A stretch of DNA of 54,938 nt, taken from contig NW_003314303.1 of assembly GCF_000143415.4 (NCBI RefSeq), positions 783,429 through 838,366 on the forward strand, in the 5' to 3' direction. The translations under genes were made by a program, and so were the position numbers. This document shows positions 12,116-22,675 of this stretch, piece by piece. The stretch is from Selaginella moellendorffii (lineage: Eukaryota > Streptophyta > Lycopodiopsida > Selaginellales > Selaginellaceae). The notes under the pieces were generated by a model. The model ran no database searches and was not told the DNA's origin. It was given only the letters and a program-made list of their open reading frames with translations. The first letter of the stretch is position 1. Each line of letters starts with the position of its first letter.

Positions 12116-12460
12116 CTCTAGCTGCTCTACTATCACTCTTCTTCTCAGGTATTTCCATCTTTTGCTCGTTATGTTTCTTTTCTATTTTCTAGCTAGCTTT
12201 TGTCCAGACATGCTGGAGTCGACCGTCTTTCACAGTAGTAAATGACTGTCTCCGCAGAGGATAAGAGGCTGTCTTCCATGTTTCAGGACAAATCGTCCAA
12301 GTAGCAAGAAGTCCCTTCATCCTGGTCCCTCAAGCTTGGCCGAGTTTACATGAACTTTGAGCTCACAAGATTGTTAATATGTTCTTGGTTTTGTGTTTGT
12401 GAGGCTGGGCTTTTCAAATTCTGCTGTATTAGACATAATTATACAATATGTCCTCGAAAT

Positions 12461-13075
12461 CTATTCTTCCTTTGTGATGTACATGATTTTCTCAAAGTAC
12501 TCGCGAGGAACTACACCGTCGAAGCCTTCAGTGAGCACAACCCCATTTTCGGACATGAAAAACTTCATGCCATCCTTCATAGCTTTGGCCAAATCCAAGT
12601 ATATGAGCACCTCACATTTGCTCTTCATCCCACTTATCACACCGTCTTGAGGCAAACCAGTCGCGAAATGTACATGGTTCCTCTTCATTCGCTTGAGACC
12701 TGTTTTGCGAATCCCTCTAAAGTTGTTTCGAAAGGTGCCATGGACGCACATAGGCACTTCATCAGCGGATTTGATCTCCCTTAGCAGCTCCGCTGTTTGC
12801 ACAGCATCCATGGTATGACCTTGGTTAGCCCTAATGTAAAGTTGGTCGTCCTCCTCCTCGATAGTTGAGAATCTTTGCTTTGGATCGCAGGCTACCATGC
12901 TCATGACGTCGGCTACTGTGAATGAAGATAGGGGGATTCCACCGCCAATTTTCACGTCCATCTCTAGCAAATCTTTGATACTGCAATATCCGTTGCTCCG
13001 AATCTTCAAATCCATTTTGACAGCACCGTGCCTCAAAACCCATGCTATTGTCTTACTCAAACTAGGAACCTCCAT
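12461..13075 (-). CDS. tRNA 2'-phosphotransferase (Tpt1/KptA)
   Basis: Removes the splice-junction 2'-phosphate from ligated tRNA, transferring it to NAD+. A single uninterrupted frame of 204 residues starts at an ATG at 13075 (MEVPSLSKTIAW). All signature blocks are present: SKTIAWVLRHG with the Arg-His pair, GYCSIKDLLE, LYIRANQGHTM, VHGTF, the KRNHVHFA segment and VLTEGFDGVVPREYF. These include the conserved Arg-His-Arg-Arg set of the family. It is intronless in a window where almost every other gene has introns. Imperfect copies of a short sequence flank it (12349-12365 region and 13181-13197), which may indicate a retrocopy. The frame is intact, so function is likely. Confidence 0.92.
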   Translation of the reverse strand: MEVPSLSKTIAWVLRHGAVKMDLKIRSNGYCSIKDLLEMDVKIGGGIPLSSFTVADVMSMVACDPKQRFSTIEEEDDQLYIRANQGHTMDAVQTAELLREIKSADEVPMCVHGTFRNNFRGIRKTGLKRMKRNHVHFATGLPQDGVISGMKSKCEVLIYLDLAKAMKDGMKFFMSENGVVLTEGFDGVVPREYFEKIMYITKEE

Positions 13076-13479
13076 GCACAAGTGTTTAACCTAACATATG
13101 ACGCTTATAACTTTTCAATCAGGAATATACTTAAAAAGGTTGGTTACCTTTTTAGTCTTGGTCGAGGAATAAACCAGAGTTACATGAACTTTGAGCTCGT
13201 CAGCAACAAGATAGATGGCAGTTTGAATCGGAAAAGCCAAGCTGAGAGATCTTTCACAGGATCATCAGCAGCTTACTGACGAGATAAAGATACGAGCGAT
13301 TGCCATCCACAAGCGTCCCAAGCCCGAGGCTCATAGCCAGCCTCCCACACCGTCTCCAAGTCGATCAAACGCAGCCTCCACTGCTACTGGCTCTTCTTGC
13401 GACGTTCTGCAGCAGAAGCTGGCCGCTGATACTGCAAGGCCTCCATGGTGATCCTGTACGTGTCCCTCTCGAGCATCAC

Positions 13480-13700
13480 CTTGCCGCCGATTACACCTTC
13501 GGCCTGGTGACACCAGGCCAGAAGCTCGAGGGAAATTGATGCGTTTGGTCGACAGCCTTCGCGTCTCATCCTGTGGAACAGCCTCAGAGCTTGTCTAGCA
13601 CCACCGTTCTCAGACGTTCCACGAGACCACGTTGAGAAGTTGGTCAATATCGCTCGAGAGAACTTTGCTGGAATCCGCCAGACTGGAATGGCGTGAATAG
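13480..13700 (-). pseudogene. PPR gene fragment
   Basis: A minus-strand frame contains RQALRLFHRMRREGCRPNAS, a PPR helix pair. The same FHRMRREGCRPNAS peptide is encoded in a shifted frame at about 11485-11530 in the larger PPR pseudogene. The flanking sequence is not repeat-like. This looks like a scrap copied or moved from that gene in inverted orientation. Confidence 0.55.
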
Positions 13701-13889
13701 ATATTGAACTTGCAATTCTACGTTTCACATAGCCTGGCTGCCACTACTACTGCTCCCGTTCTCTGTGTACATCAAGCAACGATTTAGTTAATACTCATGA
13801 ATAAGAAACCATAGCTTACTCTAGTGGCTCTGATTGCTTGGATTTTTTACTTATCATTTCCTTTTCTGTATTGGATTCAGGTAGCGTTG

Positions 13890-13924
13890 AGAAGAGGCAG
13901 ACCTCAGAGAGGTCTGCCTCTTCT
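13890..13924. repeat. Perfect 15-bp inverted repeat (hairpin)
   Basis: Arms 13890-13904 and 13910-13924 are perfect reverse complements around a 5-base loop. It lies between degraded gene pieces. It could fold in RNA from either strand, but no T-run or other terminator feature accompanies it. Confidence 0.7.
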
Positions 13925-14100
13925 TCTTCTTTCACACATGAAGAAGAATTCTCACCACCATAAGACGTGCTCCGGCTCCTCTTGTTTTCGTCTTTCCTGG
14001 ACTCTGTCTTGGCTGTTTTCGGAAGTTACTCTCTCCTGAAATTCCGTCCCTGCACTACTGATGACAGTGTCGATATCAGCGCCAACTATTGTTGAAAAGA

Positions 14101-14370
14101 TCACTTCCGTGCTGTCTTCTCAAAGACCAGCTCCAGAAAAGCCCTGTAGCAGATCTGCTTCCCACGAGGCTCAAATGCAGGAGCATTCTCATCGATGGCG
14201 ATGAGAATGTCCTCCTCCTGAGAACCGGGAGGCGTCTGAGACGAAAGATCCTCAATGCATACCTTCCTGGCCCTGAAAAGCTCCAATCCCGACTCCAAAC
14301 ATTTCCTTTTCAGCTCCTTGCGAGAAGATTCGCCTGTGTAGCTCTTCACGATGATCCGATCTTTGCCCAT
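14101..14370 (-). CDS. Hypothetical open reading frame, family not recognised
   Basis: An 89-codon frame begins MGKDRIIVKSYTGESS and has mixed-charge, coding-like composition. A +1 frame continues directly past its stop with another coding-like stretch (FSTIVGADIDTVISS), ending near 13955. This pattern suggests one longer gene with a frameshift. I recognise no domain. It is more likely a decayed gene fragment than a working short gene, because epoxide-hydrolase and PPR fragments surround it. Confidence 0.3.
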   Translation of the reverse strand: MGKDRIIVKSYTGESSRKELKRKCLESGLELFRARKVCIEDLSSQTPPGSQEEDILIAIDENAPAFEPRGKQICYRAFLELVFEKTARK

Positions 14371-14409
14371 CCGCACATAACACGATTTTACTTTTTTTAA
14401 TAAATCGGT

Positions 14410-14860
14410 GGTTAAATATTTTGCTCAAGACAGAATGGAAATGCTCTATAAAGACAAGGAATTCATGGACATACTCGAGCTGCCTCCATGGATTAGCGAG
14501 GAAGTGCTTGACTATTATGCCCAGGAGTTTTCTCGCATGGGATTTACCACTGCCCTCAGTAGACTTGTAAGTTGTGGATCGATTTGTATCCTCTCCATCT
14601 GTTCTCCATTTTCTCCTAGATAATGAGAACTCAAAGCTTCAGTGGTGAAGATCAGCGCGCCAGCCTTGGTCGTGACCGGGGACCGTGACTTCATCCGCGA
14701 TTACGTCGGCAAAGGTGGATTGAACGCCGACATTCCCAATCTCAAGGAGACGATTGTGTTGTCTGGCCACTTCCAGCAAGAGAGCGCTGGAACAGGTGAA
14801 CAGCATTCTCGTCAGCTTCTTTGGAGAAATCACGATGATAACGTAACCGCGCCACAGTGC
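14410..14860 (+). pseudogene. Epoxide hydrolase 3'-end fragment
   Basis: This is a partial copy of the last two exons of the intact epoxide hydrolase at 18358-19622, which lies on the far side of the tRNase Z gene. Matching peptides include KDKEFMDI, LPPWISEE, LDYYAQEFSRMGFT, then KISAPALVVTGDRDF and LNADIPNLKETIVLSGHFQQ. The conserved Asp and His of the C-terminal half survive. The N-terminal half with the nucleophile is absent, and residues are missing around the intron junction and after GDRDF. Confidence 0.8.
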
Positions 14861-14903
14861 GAGAATATTCCACTTTCAAAACTAGGGTTTATTTAGGTTG
14901 GCT

Positions 14904-17828
14904 ATGGCGGTGGAGGCGATGCGCTTGCCCAGGGCGGTGTCGCTGCGGCCTCCGCAGAGATCTTCCAAGCTCGGCACCAGCTACATTCAGGTATTTCTGT
15001 TTCTCTTATCGATCGATCGGTGATTCCTGTTTGTTTTGGCAGATTTTAGGGACTGGAATGGATTCGGAGGACACAATGCCCAGTGTTTTGCTCTTTTTTG
15101 ATAACAAGCGCTTCATCTTCAATGCTGGAGAGGTACTTACGTGCCGGTTTTGTGACATAGAAAGGATTTGAAAGGTTTTTTCATTGCAGGGAATGCAACG
15201 TTTTTGTGTGGAGCACAAGATTAAACTTTCAAAGGCAAACTTATAGAAATTCTAAAGGGACTGGCTTTTCATTCTTGTTGTTTAGATTGACCATATTCTT
15301 TTCACTCGGGTTTGCTCCGAGACTTGCGGTGGTCTTCCTGGTAATCGTTTTTCTTTCTTTCTTTCCTTTCTTTGGGTCTAGATTCGATTGATTTTCTTAG
15401 CAGTATGCTGCTGCAGGGGCCTTACTGACGCTCGCTAGAGATCTCGAGGCGACGGTAACGATTTTCAGTCCTTGGAGACTGAAGTAAAAGCACCGGTTTT
15501 TTTCAGGTAAATATATGGGGTCCCTCTAAGCTTCAGTTCTTACTGAATGCCATGTCTACGTTTATCCCGAACTCTTCAATTCTACATGCGCACATCTTTG
15601 GGTCTGATACGATGCCTCAAGGAGGAACGATTATCGATGACGATGTTGTTAAAATATCTGGCACTCTTCTTCAACCTTGCAATGGCAAGAACTGCGAAGG
15701 TACTATTCTCCTAGTGGTTTGCATTTTAGTTCGTAACAGCTCTATATAATCCTGTGTAGAAAAAGAGCCTTCCGTAGTCTACGTTTGTGAGCTCCCTGAA
15801 GTGAAAGGTAGATTTGATCCAGCAAAAGCAGTGAGTTTGGGATTGCAGCCAGGGCAAAAATATGGACAGCTTCAAAGGGGTATGACTGTGGAAACAGATG
15901 ATGGTGCACGGACTGTAAGCTAGCTTTGTTCATTCCTTTCGCTGGCTTATCAGATTTTGTTTTGTCTCAGATTCATCCAGACGACGTGATGGAACCGTCT
16001 ACTTCTGGACCAGTCTTCATCGTTGTAGACTGTCCAACAGTCTCTCATATACCGGCTTTAACTTCTGCAGCATCATTGGAAGCATTGTATTCTTCTCCAA
16101 GAACCAAAGCAGAAGTGGTATGTGTCGTGCATCTTAGTCCTTCACCTGTGGTCGAAGATGCTGGATACAGCTGCTGGATGACAAGGTTTGCAGCTGCGCA
16201 GCATGTACTTGCAGGTCCTGGCTGGTAAGCGATCTTTCATGTCAGTGCTCCTCTTTTAATCTTCATATGCATAGTTGCAGGAGCAAAACGAGATGCCCGA
16301 TTTTCAAGTCAAGTGCTTTGCTGTTGGCAAAACTGAATATGGTTTGTCCGCGGGTTTTTCCGTTCAATCTTGGAGTGGATAAAAGCGACACAAAGTTTTC
16401 AGAGGTAAAACATTCCCCTGTTTCTATCAGCACTGAACTCACGTGTTATTATTGTAGAATTCACGCGTTGTGGCTGCTCACAACCTTCTCAAGGCAAGTA
16501 AAAATTGCCAACGTTTTTTTTTATGATGGTTGTGTGCTCATCAGTTCCAGCTTCTACCTTTGCCTCTTCTGGGCTTGGAGAAATCCCCTGCCGTAGAAGA
16601 TTTCAATCTCGAAGTCATCCAAACAGAGTTTCTCAATGAAATTCCAGAGCTGCTATCTATCAAACAGGACGTGAAGCTATTATACGATGAGAACGCTTTG
16701 ACGACGACGGCTCCAGCATGTATAAGCTCCAAGGCAGATGACTTGGAGATAGTTTTCTTGGGGACAGGATCTATGCACCCGTCCAAGCATCGAAACGTCA
16801 GTGCCATATACCTTCATCTTTTTGAGCGTGGAGGAATGCTCTTGGATTGTGGAGAAGGCACGTATGGACAGCTGAAGAGAAGGTACTTTTCTATAGTTTT
16901 ATTGTTCTACTACGAACTTTTTTTTCCTAAAACTTAATCTTCATAGATATGGGATCCAAGGCGCCGATTCGGTCCTAGCCAATCTGAAGTGCATTTGGAT
17001 TTCTCACATCCATGCTGATCATCAGAGCGGACTTACACGCATACTCACGGCTCGCAAGGCCCTTTTACAAGCTCAGGGAAGAGTTCAGCCAATCCTGGTG
17101 ATAGGACCAATGTTCCTCAGGCGCTACTTGACGGCTTACGAGAGACTAGAAACTCTGGCAATGGATTTTCTAGATTGCAGTCAAACAACCATCGCCGCCG
17201 GCTCATACAACTCAAAGTTCCGCGACACCTTAAGTCTGCTATGCGGAGGGAAGAGAAAGCACATTGACACTGGCGAGACGGGGTATGATTTAGCAACAGG
17301 ACTTGACGCAACTGGTCGGAAGAAACTGGATCAAGTGCTGCAGGAGCTCGGCTTAAAGTCACTGCTAAGCATTCCCGTGATACACTGCGCTCACTCCTTT
17401 GGAATCGTTCTAGAGTCGGCTCAAAGTGGCTGGAAGTTCGCTTTCTCGGGTGATACAAGGCCCTGTGACGCATTTGTGGAAGCTGCAAAGGGCGCTACGA
17501 TCTTTGTCCATGAGGTAAGCTCGTTACCAAAGCTATTTCTTCTCTCAAGATTTTGTTCCAGGCTACGTTCGATGACGGCTTGCTCGCGGAAGCTCTCGAG
17601 AAAAACCACAGCCTGACTTGTGAAGCGGTCCAGGCCGGGGCAGCTGCTGGAGCTTACAGGACGATTCTCACGCACTTCAGCCAGCGCTATCCTCAGATTC
17701 CAGTTTTCGACGCGAGCTACAACGAGAGAACTTGCATTGCGTTCGACATGATGAGCGTCAACTTGGTGGATTTGCCGCTGCTCCCAAAGTTGGTCCCGGT
17801 GATGAAGCTCATGTTTAAGGAAGAATGA
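14904..17828 (+). CDS. Long-form tRNase Z (ELAC2/TRZ-type 3' tRNA endonuclease)
   Basis: Cuts the 3' trailer from precursor tRNAs. Thirteen exons (14904-14990, 15043-15132, 15190-15234, 15286-15340, 15417-15454, 15507-15699, 15760-15914, 15971-16224, 16281-16404, 16458-16493, 16545-16882, 16947-17514, 17562-17828) join in frame to 749 residues. The N-terminal half is the inactive, tRNA-gripping beta-lactamase domain, with YIQILGTG and [13 protein letters not shown]. The C-terminal half is catalytic: [26 protein letters not shown], the metal motif SHIHADH (about residue 490), [15 protein letters not shown] and ILTHFSQRY. Two introns have GC instead of GT donors: AAG|GCAAAC at 15235 and AAG|GCAAGT at 16494. 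The short Arg-rich N-terminus could be an organelle presequence; that is not certain. Confidence 0.95.
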
Positions 17829-18357
17829 ATATACTATACGTGAATCCATCCTCCAGGGAGGAGCGAGAAGGGAAGATGGAAGCCACCGCCACAAACGTTA
17901 CTAGCACAAGCGGGGGACCCAAGACTTTCAAGGCTGATTTCTCCAGGTTTGTCAGGTTTTAAGGAGCTGTATGGATCTACTCGACGTTGAAGGCAACTTG
18001 GTTTTCAAGGATAAGTTGGTACCCAAGCTATCTCTATGTCGTTCAAGGTATTGTTTCATTCCTTGATTCACACGAACAGGCTGAGCAGCAGAGACGAGTA
18101 ACACATTCTCATCTCTCTCCAGTGAATAGAATGAACAAGAGCTCGGACCATGCTTTTGTTGGTGTATGTTTCTCATTCTATTTTATTCTGGATTGAAATA
18201 ATCAATGGATTTCTCTTTTGGACGCGATCAATTTATCTTCTCTCTTTGGTTTGGCGGTTGTGTCAAAGTTTTAGCAAAACAGCAGTATAGATTCTGTTCA
18301 AAAAATATCTTCATACTTTTTTTGTGCACTGTCATCTTCATTGAGGAAGGCCCAGCC
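17829..18357. other. Intergenic region between tRNase Z and epoxide hydrolase
   Basis: A short plus-strand reading frame begins with an ATG at 17876 (MEATATNVTSTSGG) and runs to a GT-like site near 17958. I could not attach it to a family. A second coding-like scrap (MDLLDVEGNLVFKD) follows at about 17970. These may be remains of a small gene. The right part is AT-rich and should contain the epoxide hydrolase promoter. Confidence 0.35.
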
Positions 18358-19622
18358 ATGGCTACTGATGGTGAGATCTCCCACCGCTTCGTGGAGACGA
18401 ATGGAATCAAGATGCACATCGCCGAGGCGGGATCGCCAGGTTCTTCGTTGGTTTTTGCCTTTGGTTTGGCACTGATTTGAGGAAAACTCGTAGGAAATCC
18501 TGTTGTGCTGCTGCTGCACGGCTTCCCGGAGCTGTGGTATTCGTGGCGGCACCAAATGCCGGCTCTGGCCGCTGCTGGTTACCGTGTTGTGGCTTCCGAC
18601 CTTCGAGGCTTTGGCCAGACTGACGCACCCCTCGGCATGGAGAAGTATACGAGCCTCCATATTGTGGGTGATCTTGTGGGACTGCTCGACGCCTTGGGCG
18701 AGGAAAAGGTCGGCCATTTTCCTCATTCTTTCATTCCTCGACCTTGGATGTTTGCTTGTTCTTTTCCAAAGATGCTTGATTTGATTTGGGTGTGTGATCT
18801 AAGGCTTGATTTCATGTGTTGTGAAGGTCTTTGTCGCTGGACATGACTGGGGGGCGATCATAGCCTGGGACTTGTGCCTGTTTCGACCAGATCGAGTCAA
18901 GGCACTGGTTGCTCTGAGCATTCCATACTCACCCAGGAATCCCAAGCACAGTTTCAGCCAATCTCTCAAGCGCGTACTGGGAGAAGGATACTATTTTTCA
19001 CGCTTCCAGGTAGAGCAAAACCACCTTTTTATCAGTCAAGTGTGTTGTGTGATACATTGTTTATGAGATTGTATTCTCAGGAACCAGGAAGGCCAGAGGC
19101 TGATTTTGCTCGCTTTGACACCAAGACATTGGTGAAGAAAATGCTCTTGAATAGCAAAGGGGAGGTCTTGGTTGCTCCTAAAGACAAGGAAGTCATGGAC
19201 ATATTCGAGGAACCCACTGAGCTGCCTCCATGGATTAGCGAGGAAGAACTTGACTATTATGCCCAAGAGCTTTCTCGCACGGGATTTACCGCTGGCCTCA
19301 ATTACTATCGAGCAGCAAACTTGTAAGTTGTGGATCGATTTGTATCCTCTCCATCTTGTGACATTGTTCTCCTAGATCATGGGAACTCAAAGCTCCTTGG
19401 ACAATGGTGAAGATCAGCGTGCCAGCCTTGTTCGTGACCGGAGACCGTGACCTGGTTTACTTCACGCCTGGGATCCGCGATTACATCCACAAAGGTGGAT
19501 TGAAGGCCGACGTTCCCAATCTCAAGGAGACGATTGTGTTGTCGTCTGGCCACTTCATGCAGCAAGAGAGCGCTGGAGAGGTGAATAGCATTCTCGTCAG
19601 CTTCTTTGGAGAAATCATATAA
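18358..19622 (+). CDS. Soluble epoxide hydrolase (alpha/beta hydrolase)
   Basis: Opens epoxides, typically of fatty acids, to diols. Five exons (18358-18439, 18494-18708, 18827-19009, 19081-19322, 19376-19622) join in frame to 322 residues, the plant soluble-EH length. Motifs in order: LLLHGFPELWYSWRHQ with the HGFP oxyanion-hole signature; RGFGQTDAP; GHDWGAIIAW with the nucleophilic Asp near residue 106; lid residues around LDYYAQEL and LNYYR; TGDRDLV with the charge-relay Asp; and SSGHFMQQE with the catalytic His. No signal peptide is visible, so cytosolic or peroxisomal. The fragment at 14410-14860 is a copy of its last two exons. Confidence 0.95.
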
Positions 19623-19685
19623 CCGAAGCTATTTTGTGCAATAAGTTTCTATGAATATATGTTATTTTAGAACGCCAAACTCTCA

Positions 19686-19835
19686 TCGAGGAACAAACTA
19701 AATGGCAAAATACCGCATGGACAAGCTCAAAATCTTGGCCATCCCATGCTTCTATCCACGTAACCACATCGGCTCTCCTGAAGGTGGACACCTTGAGCAT
19801 AGGTCCTGCTGAGATGCGATTGAGAAAAACCATTT
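19686..19835 (-). pseudogene. Fragment copied from the 3' end of the neighbouring kinase-like gene
   Basis: At DNA level this aligns with 20370-20525, the end of the nuclease/kinase-like gene to its right. The aligned stretch begins at the QSHLRRIHAQGVH region (here decoded as a decayed SHLSRTYAQGVH) and runs toward the stop. It is only about 150 bp long, with indels and substitutions. It lies 500 bp downstream of the intact gene in the same orientation. Confidence 0.7.
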
Positions 19836-20330
19836 CTTAGCTCAAAATTAAGCTCAATTTCAGCTCAAAGTCAACAGTAGTCAAACACAATCTAGACTTT
19901 CATGAAATTCTTATTAACTATGTTGACTTCTGTGGACTTCTTATTACCTGCGCTAAGTGGTGCAAGTCACACAAGCTTTGAGAGTAATAAACAAATGTGA
20001 CTCTATTTAGAGAAGGTCCACTGTTTGCATCTCTAAAGCAGCGCCAAGCTTGCATACCCCTAGATTTTGTCGTTCATGAAACAAATTACTTTCACCACCA
20101 CTTTTCTTTGTCCACAAATCAATTGTAAAAGTGTTTCTTTAATCTTCTCAGCTTATCGGTTCAAAATTTGCGTTTTATTAGTTTTTCAGAACATGGTGCT
20201 CAAAGTGGTCTTTGTTGTATCTCAAAAAAGAGGAGCGAAAGCCTCGTCATGAGATTGTAACATATTTCGTTCCTTAAAATTATTCGATAGGTTGCTTCGA
20301 CAGCTCTTGGCATCACCATTTGATGCAAGT
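19836..20330. other. AT-rich intergenic stretch
   Basis: No gene, repeat or motif was recognised between the gene fragment and the kinase-like gene's stop codon. Confidence 0.5.
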
Positions 20331-21864
20331 TTAAAGATGTTTCGAAGAACACACTAAATCGAGGAGTTCAAAATCTCGGCCATCAGCCACACCAGGTATA
20401 CCATGGGACATGCTTATCAAAGTGTATCCACTCTCGCTGGGTATCCACCTCGGCTCCCCCCCAAAGTGGACACCTTGAGCATGGATCCTGCGGAGATGCG
20501 ACTGGATCACGTCGCGCTTCATGTCCATACGCCGCGAGCTTAAATCCCCACTCGTCGACACGTCCGTGAAAGCCACGAAGCAAAGGGTGGCGCCCCGGAC
20601 GAAGCCATAGCCGAGCATGGCGGGGATCGCGTCTCCCTGCAAGTCGCGCAGCCGCATGTATACGTCCACCTCCCGGACAAACTTTCTCAGATAAGAATCG
20701 GTGTCCATGCGAAGGCTGCTCGTCAAGTCCCTCAGCCGGACAAGCACGGGCTTGCCACGGAACTCTGCCTTAAGTAAGATCCGGCCCCTGTCCCTGTTGT
20801 GCGAGAAGAGGCTGGCCTGGCCTAGCTCCGCCAGATCGTCCCACCATGCAAGCTTGGCGACGAGCTCATCCACGTTTGCCACCTTTCGCTCCTTGGACAG
20901 CTTCCGGAGCCTCGCAAGGATTGGCAGGCGATCAAACGGCCGAGGGCCGATGCTTACAAACGGTGGAGCTCCGAGATCTCTAGCATCAGCAGCGATCTCA
21001 CCGTCGAAGCTCTGTCCCAGCCATGCAGCGAAAGCGCAGGCCTTGAGAGCGTTGCCACTGTTGTAGAGAACCGGGGGCGAGATCCACACGCGTCCTTTCA
21101 CGCCAGGCAGCCTCTTACACACGAACGTCTTGGCGTAAGACGAGACGATCCCAAAGTAACAGCCCGTGAGCAGCATATAAGAGTAGAGCCTCGCAACTTG
21201 GATCTCCAGGCTGCTGTTGTTCTCGTCAAGATCCATAGCCATCACGCCGACGAGCGAAACCTCGCGTTGTTCTGGACAAGTCGCCGACTTCACCGTGTCG
21301 GTAGCATCCGGGTAGCAGCAGAACGCGACGCAGCAAGTCCCCCGGATCTGGCCCGACATAAGGAGCAGTCCCAGCAGCACGGTGCGGAAGTTCCCGGCAG
21401 GCGATGGATCCGGAGCGACGCGATCATCCGGCTGCCGCCGGGTCCATTCTTCCATCTCTCCGTGAAACGACCACCAGCAGTGCATCTGAAAGTCGAGCGG
21501 GCAGAGCTCGGCGAGCGGTGGCGGAGAAACGTTGGCGTAGGTGCGGATCACTTGCTCGGGGAGCTCGGGCAGCGGGGCCTGGACATACTCCTTCCACGCC
21601 AGCGGGAGGTTGTCCGACCACTCCACGAAGACGTCCATGGAAACACTCCATGATTCTTCCAAGTCGGCCTGGACGGGATTGATCGCTGTGGGCTGCACAA
21701 AGACCATGTCTTGCCAGTGCTGGGGAAGAAAAGCGAGGTCCCAGCTTTAGGGGCTCCGCGCTTAGAGATGGGTAGCTTAGAAAGCTTCCTCTTACCTTTG
21801 GCGATGGGAGTTCCAGCATGGTAGGCAGCGCGTCTACCCTGGTGGAGGCGGCAACGTCTTCCAT
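20331..21864 (-). CDS. Protein with decayed nuclease-like and truncated kinase-like domains (Crinkler-type architecture)
   Basis: Two exons (21796-21864, 20331-21719) join in frame to 485 residues. I do not recognise a named gene. The middle (about residues 160-270) ends in EIQVARLYSYMLLTGCYFGI, then KTFVCKRL and WISPPVLYNSGNALKACAF. This layout matches the gene at 23522-24568. The last 150 residues look like a protein-kinase N-lobe: KAEFRGKPVLVRLRD, REVDVYMRLRDLQGD, IPAMLGYGF and a C-lobe start HLRRIHAQGVH. Where active kinases have the HRD catalytic loop this protein has FGGEPRW, and the rest of the C-lobe is absent, so kinase activity is unlikely. A nuclease-like fold followed by a kinase fold is known from Crinkler-type effectors; that assignment is my inference. 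A small 3' copy lies at 19686-19835. Confidence 0.65.
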
Positions 21865-21934
21865 GGCGCTCAATTTTCTTAGGGCAGAGAGAATATACTA
21901 AACATGAGCTTTGGTGAAACATCAATAAAACCAA

Positions 21935-22258
21935 TATATGAATGAATATTCGAAAAGATAAATATTATTTAGACCAGCTCAAACATTGTTTAGCGGCTCA
22001 ATACAACGTACAAATATTCTCGTTTATTCACACGCTTCTGACCGTAGTATCTTGTGAGTATCTTTTATAATGACGGGCCATAGAAAGGATCACACAGGCA
22101 CTTTCTACCGCACCCTGAAACACGCATTTCTGCTCGTATAGTATGGATATTCTTAAATAAAATATTTGTCCCCAAATGACAACATGACACGTAGAAAAGC
22201 TTGCCTTTTATTCTAATCAAACCCTTTTAAGGTGTAACAGGGGGGTTTTTTGGACAAC
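21935..22258. other. AT-rich intergenic stretch
   Basis: Nothing recognisable lies between the kinase-like gene's 5' end and the triple repeat that follows. Confidence 0.5.
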
Positions 22259-22655
22259 GGTCACCTCACTCGGTCACTCTCTCCACCAAGTACTCCCTAG
22301 CATAGTACTACCTTAGGTCCAGCAAGGTAGAAAGATTGCCAGCTAGAAAAATGACATTACATGGTCAAAAAATGTTAACAGGAATTTATAGTGACGTTTT
22401 GGGCAATGGTCACCTCACTTAGTCACTCTCTCCACCAAGTAATCCCTAGCTTAGTACTACCTTAGGTCCAGCAAGGTAGAAAGATTCCCAGCTAGAAAGA
22501 CGACATTAAACAGGGTAGATGTAATGGGAATTTATAACGGAGTTTGTCACCTCACTCAGTCACTCTCTTCACCAAGTACTCCCTAGCTTAGTACCACCTT
22601 AGGGTAGAAAGATTCCCTTTCAGAAAAATGATATTAAGAATGGTCAAAAACTTTT
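22259..22655 (+). repeat. Three tandem ~140-bp repeats in a promoter
   Basis: Copies begin at 22259, 22408 and 22545, a period of about 149 then 137 bp. Each opens with GTCACCTCACT(C/T)(G/A)GTCACTCTC and continues through CACCAAGTA and CTTAGTAC. Identity is high and decreases toward the third copy, which is shorter. A TATA box (TATATAAG) follows at 22668-22675, so the array sits exactly where upstream promoter elements would be for the gene at 23522. Confidence 0.85.
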
Positions 22656-22667
22656 TTGACCGGCTAG

Positions 22668-22675
22668 TATATAAG
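22668..22675 (+). promoter_or_regulatory. TATA box of the AT-rich nuclease-like gene
   Basis: TATATAAG directly follows the triple tandem repeat. A transcript starting about 30 bases downstream would have an 800-base leader before the ATG at 23522, likely with at least one 5' intron (many GT/AG pairs are available). No other gene start is nearby on this strand. Confidence 0.6.

Noticed and set aside
22259-22655. Triple repeat as a CRISPR array
   Set aside because: Units are about 140 bp and contiguous with no unique spacers, and the genome is a plant's.
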